Origin: Citrobacter werkmanii NBRC 105721
GTDB taxonomy: Bacteria > Pseudomonadota > Gammaproteobacteria > Enterobacterales > Enterobacteriaceae
DNA: 64,000 nt
Assembly: GCA_000759755.1 (NCBI GenBank)
Contig: BBMW01000007.1
Location: forward strand, 124,001-188,000
Reading direction: 5' to 3'
Position numbers and translations under genes: made by a program. Below, one piece after another: positions 14,166-22,923 of the stretch. The stretch's first letter is position 1; the number at the start of each line of letters is the position of its first letter. The notes beneath the pieces are model-generated. The model did not search any database and was not told the DNA's origin. It saw nothing but the letters and a program-made list of their open reading frames with translations.

Positions 14166-16094
14166 TTATTCCTCCAGTTGTTGAAGACTGCGGCTGCGAA
14201 TCTCTTGTTGCAGCTTCTCAATCACTTCATTTACGTCCAGGCTGCCCAAGTCTTTGCCACGACGGGTGCGCACGGCAACTTTGCCTGCTTCAACCTCTTT
14301 GTCGCCACAGACCAACATGTAAGGGACACGACGTAAAGTGTGCTCGCGGATTTTAAAGCCAATCTTCTCATTTCTCAAGTCTGCTTTTACACGAATGCCC
14401 GCATTTTGTAGTTTCTGCGTTAATTCGTTAACGTATTCAGACTGAGAATCAGTAATGTTCATGACTACAACCTGAACCGGCGCAAGCCAGGTCGGGAAGA
14501 AGCCAGCGAACTCTTCGGTCAGGATACCGATGAAACGTTCCATCGACCCAAGAATTGCACGGTGAATCATAACCGGCACCTGACGCTCGTTGTTTTCGCC
14601 AACATAAGAGGCGCTTAAACGGGACGGCAGAGAGAAGTCCAGCTGTACAGTACCGCACTGCCATGCACGATCGAGGCAGTCATACAGGGTAAATTCAATT
14701 TTCGGACCGTAGAATGCGCCCTCACCCAGTTGGAACTCAAACGGGATGTTGTTTTCTTCCAACGCAACGGCCAGGTCAGCTTCAGCACGGTCCCACATTT
14801 CATCGCTACCGATACGTTTTTCGGGGCGAGTGGACAGTTTGACAACGATCTTCTCGAAGCCAAAGGTGCTGTACATATCGTAGACCATACGAATACAAGC
14901 GTTAACTTCATCACGGATCTGTTCTTCAGTACAGAAGATATGCGCATCATCCTGAGTGAAGCCACGAACACGCATCAGACCGTGCAGCGCGCCTGACGGC
15001 TCGTTACGGTGGCAGCTACCAAACTCAGCCATACGCAGCGGCAGATCGCGATAAGATTTCAGACCCTGATTAAAGATCTGTACGTGACCCGGGCAGTTCA
15101 TGGGCTTAATGCAGTATTCACGGTTCTCTGAAGACGTCGTGAACATCGCATCTTTGTAGTTATCCCAGTGACCTGTTTTTTCCCACAGCACGCGGTCCAT
15201 CATGAACGGACCTTTAACTTCCTGATACTGGTATTCTTTCAGTTTCGAACGAACGAAGACTTCCAGTTCACGGAAGATAGTCCAGCCATCATTGTGCCAG
15301 AACACCATACCCGGCGCTTCTTCCTGCATATGATACAGGTCAAGCTGTTTACCGATTTTACGGTGATCGCGTTTGGCGGCTTCTTCCAGACGTTGCAGGT
15401 AGGCGTTGAGGGCTTTTTTATCTGCCCATGCAGTACCATAAATACGCTGCAGCATCTTATTATTGCTGTCGCCACGCCAGTATGCCCCTGCGGTCTTCAT
15501 CAGTTTGAAGTGATGGCAGAAACGCATGTTCGGCACGTGCGGGCCACGGCACATATCGACATATTCTTCATGATGGTACAAGCCAGGCTTGTCATCATGG
15601 GCAATGTTTTCATCAAGAATAGAGACTTTATAGGTCTCACCACGCTTCACGAAGGTTTCACGCGCTTCGTACCAGCTGACTTTCTTCTTAATGACATCGT
15701 AGTTTTTCTCAGCGAGCTCGTGCATCCGCTTCTCGAGCGCGTCGACGTCTTCCTGGGTTAACGTACGGTCAAGATCGATATCGTAGTAAAAACCGTTGTC
15801 AACAACCGGTCCGATCGCCATTTTGGTGTGCGGCCAGAGTTGTTTGATCGCGTGCCCTAACAGGTGCGCACAGGAGTGACGAATGATCTCCAGACCTTCT
15901 TCATCCTTCGCGGTGATGATGGAGAGCTTCGCATCATGTTCAATCAGATCGGAAGCATCTACCAGCTCACCGTTAACACGGCCAGCAATAGTGGCTTTCG
16001 CCAGACCTGGACCGATGTCCAGCGCAACATCCATGGGGCTTACAGCGTGGTCGTAATGGCGTTGGCTGCCATCAGGAAGAGTAATAACAGGCAT
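14166..16094 (-). CDS. thrS: Threonyl-tRNA synthetase
   Basis: A 642-residue class II synthetase with TGS domain (1-62), the editing domain with the HxxxH motif ([16 protein letters not shown] near residue 73), the catalytic core with zinc ligands ([12 protein letters not shown], then [22 protein letters not shown]) and a C-terminal anticodon-binding domain. An AAGGATATAAC ribosome site precedes the ATG. It is the first gene of thrS-infC-rpmI-rplT. Its mRNA leader is known in E. coli to bind ThrRS as a tRNA mimic. Confidence 0.99.
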   Translation of the reverse strand: MPVITLPDGSQRHYDHAVSPMDVALDIGPGLAKATIAGRVNGELVDASDLIEHDAKLSIITAKDEEGLEIIRHSCAHLLGHAIKQLWPHTKMAIGPVVDNGFYYDIDLDRTLTQEDVDALEKRMHELAEKNYDVIKKKVSWYEARETFVKRGETYKVSILDENIAHDDKPGLYHHEEYVDMCRGPHVPNMRFCHHFKLMKTAGAYWRGDSNNKMLQRIYGTAWADKKALNAYLQRLEEAAKRDHRKIGKQLDLYHMQEEAPGMVFWHNDGWTIFRELEVFVRSKLKEYQYQEVKGPFMMDRVLWEKTGHWDNYKDAMFTTSSENREYCIKPMNCPGHVQIFNQGLKSYRDLPLRMAEFGSCHRNEPSGALHGLMRVRGFTQDDAHIFCTEEQIRDEVNACIRMVYDMYSTFGFEKIVVKLSTRPEKRIGSDEMWDRAEADLAVALEENNIPFEFQLGEGAFYGPKIEFTLYDCLDRAWQCGTVQLDFSLPSRLSASYVGENNERQVPVMIHRAILGSMERFIGILTEEFAGFFPTWLAPVQVVVMNITDSQSEYVNELTQKLQNAGIRVKADLRNEKIGFKIREHTLRRVPYMLVCGDKEVEAGKVAVRTRRGKDLGSLDVNEVIEKLQQEIRSRSLQQLEE

Positions 16095-16294
16095 GTTATA
16101 TCCTTATTTGCAGTGGTGACCCACACGTAAGATCACATACAAAGATTCAATATTTAAAATTATCAAAAAGGTGTGGGCTGATTCCCGCTTCACTCTGCGA
16201 AATATGTCACTGGTTGCCTTAGTGGCGACGCTGGACCTACACCCGCTTTTTGATAACACCGTTGACAGTGTACACGGTGTTACGAGCCGATCAA
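16095..16294 (-). promoter_or_regulatory. thrS promoter and translational operator leader
   Basis: The minus strand shows -35 TTGATC (16289-16294), a 16-base spacer and -10 TACACT (16267-16272), giving a leader of roughly 165 bases before thrS. The leader near the start codon (GTGTGGGTCACCACTGC then AAATAAGG) resembles the E. coli thrS operator, which folds into tRNA-Thr-like arms bound by ThrRS. A perfect 9-base inverted repeat, TAACACCGT/ACGGTGTTA at 16254-16262 and 16274-16282, encloses the -10. The rest of the 300-base thrS-yniD gap holds the yniD promoter region, which I cannot resolve. Confidence 0.6.
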
Positions 16295-16396
16295 AGCAGC
16301 AATCAACGCGCACTGTATGATGTAAATCAATTCACTGACACCCTGACGTCTTTGTTACACTTGCCGAAAGTCATCGCATATGAGCAGGAAAGAACT

Positions 16397-16504
16397 ATGC
16401 CAGCAAATCGCTTTGCGAAGAAACACTGGAGAATAGTTGTGATTCTGCTTGTTATTTGTGCGGCAATACTGCCCCTACGCTGGGCCGCCATGATCTGGGG
16501 TTAA
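16397..16504 (+). CDS. yniD: Small membrane protein YniD
   Basis: A 35-residue protein starting MPANRFAKKHW and ending LRWAAMIWG, with one hydrophobic helix (about residues 13-32) after a basic N-terminus. It matches the E. coli small inner-membrane protein YniD in length, ends and position opposite thrS. An AGGAAAG ribosome site lies a few bases upstream of the ATG. Its function is unknown. Confidence 0.88.
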   Translation: MPANRFAKKHWRIVVILLVICAAILPLRWAAMIWG

Positions 16505-16669
16505 ATTATTGGCAACTGCCGTGCGGTTCCGTTTATTTATCTATTAAATCGAATTCATCTGATAAATAGTGCGTTATTGATATGTGGTAAAAATAAAACG
16601 TAGATTAAATATTAAATAAACTTAACTTTAATTGGGAAAACCGGGCCAATTATTTGACCCGGCTTGTCA

Positions 16670-17428
16670 TTACATACGATAACCGAGCGAAACAGTCGTT
16701 CGACGATCGGTATGCTCCGGCGCAGTTGCCGGCGGCTCAGAGTTCCAGGTCACGTTGTAAGCCACCTTTAACCCGAAGTGTTCGTTGATGGCAACGTTCA
16801 AAGCCGTTTCAGAATTGAGTGTCGTATCGTCAGCACCGAATACCGATACACCCTGAGTAAACTTGGTGTTGTCCGTCATCTGCCACGCATAGGCCCCGGA
16901 CGCATAGCCCAACGGCTGCGTTTCGGTGGTGCCATCAGTGTGCTCGTCATAACGAACACCAGGACCGAATTCAAAACGGAAGCTGTGCACCGGTCCATTG
17001 AGGAACTGACGACCGTAACCTGCGGTCAGTACGTCACGCTCGCGATAACCGTTGTAACGGTCGGTCAACCAGCTTGCCTGCCCAAAGAGATAGTCATAGT
17101 CGGTCATGTTGTAACGACTGCGGCCCCCTACGGCATACTTCTCTGATGAACGCTCATCATTTGAGGAGGTATTGCTGGCATTTCCCCACAGAGACCACGC
17201 CGTGGTTTGACCATACCAGGTCATGTTGGTGTCTGCAGTTAAAGAAGAACTTTTTGTGTTGCCTGACTGGGCGAGATATCCCGCGTTCAGGTTACCTTCA
17301 AAGGGTTTTTTCGCGCTGGAAGGGTCATCCATGACAGTAAAAACGGAATCATCGGCGGCAGCATGCATTGACGCAAGCAGGCCTCCCATCAGCATGAATG
17401 CTGCGGGCACTGTCTTCAAAAGCTTCAT
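16670..17428 (-). CDS. ydiY: DUF481 outer-membrane protein YdiY
   Basis: A 252-residue secreted beta-barrel-type protein (DUF481 family, YdiY), the same length as in E. coli, where it is reported as acid-inducible. Residues 1-25 form a signal peptide with AASMHAAADD-like cleavage region (LLASMHAAADD). The rest alternates short polar and hydrophobic strands ending in a terminal aromatic-rich strand, VSLGYRM. The exact function is unknown. The start codon overlaps the stop of a short upstream frame and lies 20 bases after a terminator-like hairpin; see the leader entries. Confidence 0.92.
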   Translation of the reverse strand: MKLLKTVPAAFMLMGGLLASMHAAADDSVFTVMDDPSSAKKPFEGNLNAGYLAQSGNTKSSSLTADTNMTWYGQTTAWSLWGNASNTSSNDERSSEKYAVGGRSRYNMTDYDYLFGQASWLTDRYNGYRERDVLTAGYGRQFLNGPVHSFRFEFGPGVRYDEHTDGTTETQPLGYASGAYAWQMTDNTKFTQGVSVFGADDTTLNSETALNVAINEHFGLKVAYNVTWNSEPPATAPEHTDRRTTVSLGYRM

Positions 17429-17484
17429 TTATTAAGAGTCCGTACAACAAAAAAAGAGACCATAACGGTCTCGGAAACTTTCAT
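17425..17484 (-). CDS. Possible upstream ORF overlapping the ydiY start
   Basis: A 19-codon frame, MKVSETVMVSFFVVRTLNK, whose TGA overlaps the ydiY ATG as ATGA. It runs through the leader hairpin and its T-tract, so translation would disturb terminator folding. No good Shine-Dalgarno sequence precedes its ATG, and ydiY itself has only a weak one. Translation is unproven; this is a structural observation. Confidence 0.3.
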   Translation of the reverse strand: MKVSETVMVSFFVVRTLNK

Positions 17485-17549
17485 ATGGATCAATGACAAA
17501 AGACCCTTGAAAGGTAACAAATTATAAAAAGACTCGAATAACATAGCAA
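17449..17549 (-). promoter_or_regulatory. Predicted ydiY promoter and leader attenuator-like hairpin
   Basis: On the minus strand TTGCTA (17544-17549), 17 bases, then a perfect TATAAT (17521-17526) form a good sigma-70 promoter. About 40 bases further on, GAGACC-GTTAT-GGTCTC is followed at once by seven T residues (17449-17472), an intrinsic terminator layout upstream of ydiY. An additional GGTCT at 17501-17505 can pair with the 5' arm of that hairpin, offering an alternative antiterminator fold. Confidence 0.5.
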
Positions 17550-17715
17550 TAAATTCTTATTTCATTTTTTGAATAAGAGCGTTCTTAAATCGTTATTTTA
17601 TTTATATAACTTTGGCCCGATAATTTTAAATAAAGATATGAAAAATCATGTTGTTAATTACTTCACTTTCGGGGTGTTAAGTGCCAGACTGAAGGCAGCC
17701 TAACAGGAGGTAAAG

Positions 17716-18645
17716 ATGGTACGTATCTATACGTTAACACTTGCGCCCTCTCTCGATAGCGCAACAATTACTCCGCAAATCTACCCAGAAGGTAAACTTC
17801 GCTGTACTTCGCCGGTTTTTGAACCCGGTGGCGGCGGCATCAACGTCGCTCGTGCAATTGCTCATCTTGGCGGTACTGCGACGGCTATCTTCCCCGCGGG
17901 CGGGGCCACGGGAGAGCATCTTGTTGCATTGCTCGCCGACGAAAATGTTCCCGTCTCTACGGTCGAAGCCAAAGACTGGACCCGCCAAAATCTGCACGTC
18001 CACGTTGAGTCTAGCGGTGAGCAGTATCGCTTCGTTATGCCCGGGGCTGCGCTGACCGATGATGAGTTCTATCAACTTCAGGATCAGGTGCTGGAAATTG
18101 AGTCCGGCGCGCTGCTGGTGATTAGCGGCAGTTTGCCGCCTGGGGTACAGCTTGAGAAGCTGACCCAACTCGTTACCTCAGCACAAAAACAGGGTATTCG
18201 CTGCATCGTCGATAGCTCAGGCGAGGCGCTAACGGCGGCGTTAGCCATCGGCAATATCGAACTGGTCAAACCCAACCTCAAAGAACTGAGCGCGCTGGTG
18301 AATCGCGAACTCACCCAGCCCGATGACGTGCGTAAAGCCGCACAGGAGATTGTGCAATCGGGTAAAGCACACCGCGTCGTGGTGTCTCTTGGGCCACAAG
18401 GGGCGCTGGGCGTTGATCGCGACACCTGCGTCCAGGTGGTTCCACCCCCGGTGAAGAGCCAAAGTACCGTAGGGGCAGGCGACAGCATGGTCGGCGCTAT
18501 GACGCTTAAACTGGCTGAAAACGCACCTTTTGACGATATTGTTCGTTTCGGTGTCGCCGCCGGTAGCGCAGCAACCCTGAATCAGGGTACGCGTCTGTGC
18601 GCTTTGGACGATACGCAAAAAATATATGCATACCTTGCTCAGTAA
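17716..18645 (+). CDS. pfkB: 6-phosphofructokinase II
   Basis: A 309-residue PfkB/ribokinase-family sugar kinase that phosphorylates fructose 6-phosphate in glycolysis. Signature 1 is EPGGGGINVARAIAHLGG near residue 38 and signature 2 is STVGAGDSMVGAM near residue 250, where GAGD contains the catalytic Asp. The length equals E. coli Pfk-2. An AGGAGG sequence precedes the ATG. After its stop a GC-rich hairpin (TCCCCCTT/AAGGGGGA, 18654-18676) lacks a U-tract. Confidence 0.97.
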   Translation: MVRIYTLTLAPSLDSATITPQIYPEGKLRCTSPVFEPGGGGINVARAIAHLGGTATAIFPAGGATGEHLVALLADENVPVSTVEAKDWTRQNLHVHVESSGEQYRFVMPGAALTDDEFYQLQDQVLEIESGALLVISGSLPPGVQLEKLTQLVTSAQKQGIRCIVDSSGEALTAALAIGNIELVKPNLKELSALVNRELTQPDDVRKAAQEIVQSGKAHRVVVSLGPQGALGVDRDTCVQVVPPPVKSQSTVGAGDSMVGAMTLKLAENAPFDDIVRFGVAAGSAATLNQGTRLCALDDTQKIYAYLAQ

Positions 18646-18701
18646 TGGCACCGTCCCCCTTTTAACAGAAGGGGGATGTTCCGGTAAAACTGTCGGCATG
18701 G

Positions 18702-18860
18702 GTGTTATACGTCTATGCTAAAAAATCACGTGATTACAAAGAAGTGAATCATGTACAACCGGACGTCTCCATAACGGTGCGAGATGAAGAAGAACGACAA
18801 ACATTAAGTGCCTTTCGAGCGATGACGCGTCCGTGGTGTGCGTCAGTTCGTGTTTTTTAA
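18702..18860 (+). other. Short ORF in the pfkB-yniA gap, possible ydiZ-like gene or remnant
   Basis: The frame opens after TAA at 18663-18665 and runs to TAA at 18858-18860; the first usual start is GTG at 18702 (52 residues). The translation reads like a real protein, with segments KKSRDYKEVNHVQPD and VRDEEERQTLSAFRAM. In E. coli a small gene of unknown function, ydiZ (about 96 codons), occupies this position. There is no clear ribosome site and the pfkB hairpin covers its 5' end, so it may be a truncated relic or may use a non-standard start. I cannot confirm homology without alignment. Confidence 0.35.
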
Positions 18861-18913
18861 CCGCATTCTTGCGCTAACCTTATGATCTGGCAGACAACAT
18901 GGGGAGAGACATC

Positions 18914-19774
18914 ATGTGGCAGGCTATCAGTCGTCTTTTAAGCGAGCAATTAGGTGAAGGCGAAATCGAACTGCGTAATGAACTGCCCGGCGGAGAGATC
19001 CACGCCGCATGGCATTTACGCTATGCGGGGCGCGATTTTTTCGTCAAATGCGATGAAAGAGAGTTGTTAACCGGCTTTACGGCGGAAGCCGATCAGCTGG
19101 AGCTACTTTCCCGCAGCCAAACCGTATCAGTACCGAAAGTTTGGGCGGTAGGCGCAGACAGAGATTACAGTTTCCTGGTGATGGACTTCCTCCCTCCCCG
19201 TCCGCTTGACGCGCACAACGCGTTTATCCTCGGCCAACAACTTGCGCATTTGCATGAATGGAGCGATCAGCCGCAGTTCGGACTCGACTTCGACAATGCG
19301 CTCTCAACCACGCCGCAACCCAATACCTGGCAACGTCGCTGGTCAACTTTTTTTGCCGAGCAGCGTATTGGCTGGCAACTGGAACTCGCCGCTGAGAAAG
19401 GTATTGCGTTTGGCAATATTGACGCCATTGTCGAGCATGTTCAGCAACGCCTCGCTTCCCATCAGCCGCAGCCGTCGCTCCTGCATGGGGATTTGTGGTC
19501 GGGGAACTGCGCGCTCGGCCCGAATGGTCCCTACATCTTCGACCCTGCCTGCTACTGGGGAGACAGAGAGTGCGATCTGGCAATGCTGCCGTTACATACC
19601 GAACAGCCGCCACAAATTTATGACGGTTATCAGTCCGTCTCGCCGCTCCCCCTGGATTTTCTCGACAGACAGCCTGTCTACCAGCTCTATACGCTGCTGA
19701 ATCGGGCCATTCTGTTCGGAGGGCAGCATCTGGTTGTGGCGCAGAAAGCAATGGATAGGTTACTGGCGGCTTAG
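18914..19774 (+). CDS. yniA: Fructosamine kinase family protein YniA
   Basis: A 286-residue member of the fructosamine/ketosamine 3-kinase family, which phosphorylates sugar adducts on proteins or small amines and so promotes deglycation. The aminoglycoside-phosphotransferase-like core shows LLHGDLWSGNCALG (catalytic Asp) near residue 195 and IFDPACYWGDRECDLAM (Mg-binding Asp). An ATG five codons upstream (18899) is in frame, but 18914 is favoured by GGGGAGAG before it and by the family N-terminus MWQAISRLL. The physiological substrate is not defined by sequence. Confidence 0.93.
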   Translation: MWQAISRLLSEQLGEGEIELRNELPGGEIHAAWHLRYAGRDFFVKCDERELLTGFTAEADQLELLSRSQTVSVPKVWAVGADRDYSFLVMDFLPPRPLDAHNAFILGQQLAHLHEWSDQPQFGLDFDNALSTTPQPNTWQRRWSTFFAEQRIGWQLELAAEKGIAFGNIDAIVEHVQQRLASHQPQPSLLHGDLWSGNCALGPNGPYIFDPACYWGDRECDLAMLPLHTEQPPQIYDGYQSVSPLPLDFLDRQPVYQLYTLLNRAILFGGQHLVVAQKAMDRLLAA

Positions 19775-19783
19775 CAACGCGCT

Positions 19784-19820
19784 TATCAGGCCTGGCGTTA
19801 CACAATGAGTCAGGCCTGAT
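19784..19820. repeat. REP-like inverted repeat between yniA and yniB
   Basis: ATCAGGCCTG and CAGGCCTGAT form a perfect ten-base inverted repeat around a 16-base loop, with the CGCTTATCAGGCCT flank typical of REP/BIME units. It fills the space between the convergent yniA and yniB stops. Confidence 0.7.
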
Positions 19821-19830
19821 ATGTCAACGC

Positions 19831-20367
19831 TTACAAAAAGCCCAGCAATGAGAAGAAAAAGTAGCCGATGACGATAACAATCACCGGCAATATATACAGC
19901 GGGAAAATTTGTAAAAAGATCGTATGGTGCGGCACCACGATACGTGACTCGATTTGTCCACGTGATAACCCTTCACTGCCTTTTGCCTGTTCCAGAATCA
20001 GCTGGTCCTCAACGCCTTCGCGTAAAAAGCGCGCCTGACGGCTCATTCTTGCACCTGAGTCCTGCAACGCTAAGCCGATAAAAATCAGGATGAAAATCAG
20101 CCAAAAAACGAGATTGAGTCCACTTTGAAAATCGGGAGTCGGCGAGTTATACCAAAATACGTTAAGAAATGGGGTGTTCACCCGCATCATGTCGATCATT
20201 ACGTGGGCAAAATCGAGCATTACCGCATTAATCCCCTCCTGCTTTTCGCTGTGCGCATACATAAACTTCAGTACAGAAACCAGTGTTGAAATCAGCGCGG
20301 GAATGAAAATCACCCATCCCACCAGCCTTTTCAAGACGGCAATGCGTCCAGCTTGTTGATACGTCAT
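19831..20367 (-). CDS. yniB: Inner-membrane protein YniB
   Basis: A 178-residue membrane protein of unknown function, closely matching E. coli YniB. Hydrophobic segments lie at about residues 17-38, 80-97 and 150-175, the last ending GYFFFSLLGFL. The start at 20367 (MTYQQAGR) is chosen over an upstream in-frame start because it gives the family length. It is divergent from hxpB across a 165-base gap. Confidence 0.9.
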   Translation of the reverse strand: MTYQQAGRIAVLKRLVGWVIFIPALISTLVSVLKFMYAHSEKQEGINAVMLDFAHVMIDMMRVNTPFLNVFWYNSPTPDFQSGLNLVFWLIFILIFIGLALQDSGARMSRQARFLREGVEDQLILEQAKGSEGLSRGQIESRIVVPHHTIFLQIFPLYILPVIVIVIGYFFFSLLGFL

Positions 20368-20534
20368 GAGTTCCCCTTGATAAAGACGTGTCATTTTGGC
20401 CTAAGTTTACCCGTTGATAACCGTTTTCGCCTGATCTTTAAAGGCGGTATAATAGAGAATTAGCCATAATGAACGCTCAGAGCCTGTTATGACTGGCTCG
20501 AAATCCCTTTTATCACCCTAAAGGAGAGGTTGTG

Positions 20535-21203
20535 ATGTCAACCCCGCGTCAAATTCTTGCTGCAATTTTCGATATGGATGGATTACTGGTCGATTCAGAA
20601 CCGCTCTGGGATCAGGCCGAACTAGATGTGATGGCAAGTTTAGGCGTTGATATCACTCGCCGCCATGAACTTCCCGATACCCTTGGCTTACGCATCGACA
20701 TGGTGGTTGATTTGTGGTTTGCGCAGCAACCGTGGAATGGTCCCACACGTCAGGAAGTGACTGCACGTATCATCACGCGGGCAATTGCGTTAGTTGAAGA
20801 GACAAGACCGCTGTTGCCTGGCGTACGTGAAGCCGTGGCGTTGTGCAAATCGCAGGGAATTCTGGTCGGGCTGGCATCCGCATCACCGTTGTATATGCTG
20901 GAAAAAGTGCTGACCATGTTTGATCTGCGCGACAGCTTCGATGCGCTGGCCTCCGCGGAGAAACTGCCCTACAGTAAACCGCACCCACAGGTGTATCTTG
21001 ATTGCGCAGCGAAACTGGGCATTGATCCATTGAGCTGCGTTGCCCTGGAAGATTCCGTCAATGGCATGATCGCCTCAAAAGCGGCTCGCATGCGCTCTAT
21101 CGTGGTGCCTGCACATGAAAATCAGGACGATCCTCGCTATGTACTGGCCGACGTAAAACTGTCCTCGCTCACCGAACTTACAGCCGTTCATCTGCGCGGC
21201 TAA
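20535..21203 (+). CDS. hxpB: HAD-like hexitol/2-deoxyglucose-6-phosphatase HxpB (YniC)
   Basis: A 222-residue HAD-superfamily phosphatase. Motif I is FDMDGLLVDSEP near residue 13 with the nucleophilic Asp; motif II is in GLASASP; the conserved Lys is in YSKPHPQVYLDCA; motif III is LEDSVNGMIAS. In E. coli this enzyme (YniC) removes phosphate from hexitol phosphates and 2-deoxyglucose 6-phosphate. AGGAGAGG lies before the start. A strong terminator follows directly. Confidence 0.95.
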   Translation: MSTPRQILAAIFDMDGLLVDSEPLWDQAELDVMASLGVDITRRHELPDTLGLRIDMVVDLWFAQQPWNGPTRQEVTARIITRAIALVEETRPLLPGVREAVALCKSQGILVGLASASPLYMLEKVLTMFDLRDSFDALASAEKLPYSKPHPQVYLDCAAKLGIDPLSCVALEDSVNGMIASKAARMRSIVVPAHENQDDPRYVLADVKLSSLTELTAVHLRG

Positions 21204-21206
21204 TCC

Positions 21207-21250
21207 TCTCACGGGCAATGCGAATCATTGCCCGTGAGATTGTTTTTTTT
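21207..21250 (+). terminator. Rho-independent terminator after hxpB
   Basis: A perfect 13-base stem CTCACGGGCAATG/CATTGCCCGTGAG with a five-base loop is followed by ATTG and eight T residues, four bases after the hxpB stop. Confidence 0.92.
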
Positions 21251-21343
21251 AAAACGGCATTTCATTTTTATTGTATTTCTGCTCAGCCTCTCCTATTCTT
21301 TCCGCATGGTGAAGTGTGAATGGAATGAATAATTGAGGTGAAT

Positions 21344-22105
21344 ATGATTCAGGATGCTTTTCGTCTCGCAGGTAAAGTCGCCATCGTCACCGGCTGTGAT
21401 ACCGGCCTTGGACAAGGTATGGCACTCGCGCTGGCTGAAGCTGGCTGTGATGTGGTCGGCGTGAATCGTAAAACTCCCCATGAAACCGCAGAGAAAATTA
21501 ACGCGCTTGGTCGACGTTTTATGGCGATTCAGGCCGATCTCCGCCAACAGGACATACTCTCCGGCATCGTGACACAAACGGTAGCGGCATTTGGTCGGGT
21601 CGATATTCTGGTCAATAATGCGGGCACCATTCGTCGCCAGGATGCGTTGGACTTCAGCGAAAAAGACTGGGATGACGTGATGAACCTGAATCTCAAATCC
21701 GTGTTCTTTCTGTCGCAGGCCGTGGCGCGCCAGTTTGTGGCGCAGGGTAACGGTGGGAAAATAATTAATATTGCCTCAATGCTCTCATTTCAGGGCGGGA
21801 TCCGCGTTCCTTCCTATACCGCATCTAAAAGCGGTGTACTGGGTATCACCCGCCTGCTGGCTAATGAATGGGCTGCACAAGGTATTAATGTCAACGCTAT
21901 TGCGCCCGGCTATATGGCGACCAATAACACGCAGCAATTACGTGAAGACAGCGAGCGCAATCAGGAGATTGTCGATCGTATTCCAGCCGGACGCTGGGGC
22001 ACGCCTGACGATCTGAAAGGCCCGGTCGTTTTCCTCGCCAGTCCTGCCTCTGACTATATACATGGCTATACGCTGGCCGTGGATGGCGGTTGGCTGGCGC
22101 GGTAA
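21344..22105 (+). CDS. kduD: KduD-like short-chain dehydrogenase
   Basis: A 253-residue classical SDR very similar to E. coli KduD (2-deoxy-D-gluconate 3-dehydrogenase / 5-keto-4-deoxyuronate pathway reductase). The cofactor motif TGCDTGLGQG is near residue 17, NNAG near residue 90, and the catalytic YxxxK is in PSYTASKSG near residue 157, with Ser in the preceding IASMLS. ATG 21344 is chosen; a GTG two codons upstream is also possible, with GAGGTGA between. No kduI or other uronate genes are nearby, and E. coli lacks a gene here, so this may be a paralog or relocated kduD. The exact substrate is an inference. Confidence 0.8.
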   Translation: MIQDAFRLAGKVAIVTGCDTGLGQGMALALAEAGCDVVGVNRKTPHETAEKINALGRRFMAIQADLRQQDILSGIVTQTVAAFGRVDILVNNAGTIRRQDALDFSEKDWDDVMNLNLKSVFFLSQAVARQFVAQGNGGKIINIASMLSFQGGIRVPSYTASKSGVLGITRLLANEWAAQGINVNAIAPGYMATNNTQQLREDSERNQEIVDRIPAGRWGTPDDLKGPVVFLASPASDYIHGYTLAVDGGWLAR

Positions 22106-22148
22106 AGGCGCACTTGTGACAAAGGGTTACAACGTCACCTCTTCCGCC

Positions 22149-22186
22149 TACTGTATAAAACCCCTATACTGTATGAATCGACAGTT
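22149..22186 (+). promoter_or_regulatory. Tandem LexA (SOS) boxes upstream of ydjM
   Basis: A perfect core CTGT-ATGAATCG-ACAG lies at 22169-22184, and a weaker box begins CTGT at 22151 with a diverged right half (CCTA). Their order and spacing match the two LexA sites known for E. coli ydjM. They end 15 bases before the ydjM ATG, so LexA would cover the promoter. Confidence 0.85.
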
Positions 22187-22200
22187 TATTGGGTTTTATC

Positions 22201-22788
22201 ATGACGGCGGAAGGCCACCTTCTTTTTTCTATTGCCTGTGCGGTATTTGCCAAAAATGCCGAGCTAACGCCCGTTCTTGCGCAGGGTGACTGGTGGCATA
22301 TTGTTCCTTCAGCCATTTTAACGTGCCTGTTGCCGGATATCGATCATCCCAAATCCCTGCTCGGCCAGCGTCTGAAGTGGATATCAAAACCCATTGCCCG
22401 CGCATTTGGCCATCGCGGGTTTACGCATAGCCTGCTGGCAGTCTTTGCCCTGCTGGCCACGTTTTACCTGAAAGTTCCTGATACCTGGATAATTCCGGCT
22501 GATGCCTTACAAGGCATGGTTCTCGGTTATCTCAGCCATATTCTGGCCGATATGCTGACCCCGGCGGGCGTCCCCCTGCTTTGGCCCTGCCGCTGGCGTT
22601 TTCGCCTGCCGATCCTTGTGCCGCAAAAAGGGAATCAACTGGAGAGATTCCTGTGTATGGCGCTGTTTGCCTGGGCCATCTGGATGCCGCAGACCGTACA
22701 AGAAAACAGTGCAGTACGCTGGTCATCACAAATGATAAATACGCTTCAAATGCAGTTTAATCGTTTCATAACGCACCAGGTTGACTAA
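22201..22788 (+). CDS. ydjM: SOS-induced membrane metal-dependent hydrolase YdjM
   Basis: A 195-residue YdjM-type inner-membrane protein of the LexA-binding, inner-membrane-associated putative hydrolase family. Metal-ligand-like motifs are LLPDIDHPKS near residue 45 and GHRGFTHSLLA near residue 75, with four or so hydrophobic segments. The start at 22201 (MTAEGHLLF) is chosen over one four codons upstream because of family conservation. Two LexA boxes lie immediately upstream. The enzymatic substrate is unknown. Confidence 0.92.
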   Translation: MTAEGHLLFSIACAVFAKNAELTPVLAQGDWWHIVPSAILTCLLPDIDHPKSLLGQRLKWISKPIARAFGHRGFTHSLLAVFALLATFYLKVPDTWIIPADALQGMVLGYLSHILADMLTPAGVPLLWPCRWRFRLPILVPQKGNQLERFLCMALFAWAIWMPQTVQENSAVRWSSQMINTLQMQFNRFITHQVD

Positions 22789-22923
22789 TAAATCAGCCGA
22801 AATGTCATTTTTGGCATAAACAATTCCATTTGAATATAAGAGGCATGTCACAGTTCTGCTAATCTTGCGCCAACAGAATCACCATCGTACGGTGATCCGC
22901 ATAATAAGATCAGGAGAACGGGG

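Noticed and set aside
16262-16290. Plus-strand TTGACA as a -35 for yniD
   Set aside because: No acceptable -10 follows at 16-18 bases; the hexamer is part of the thrS-side palindrome.
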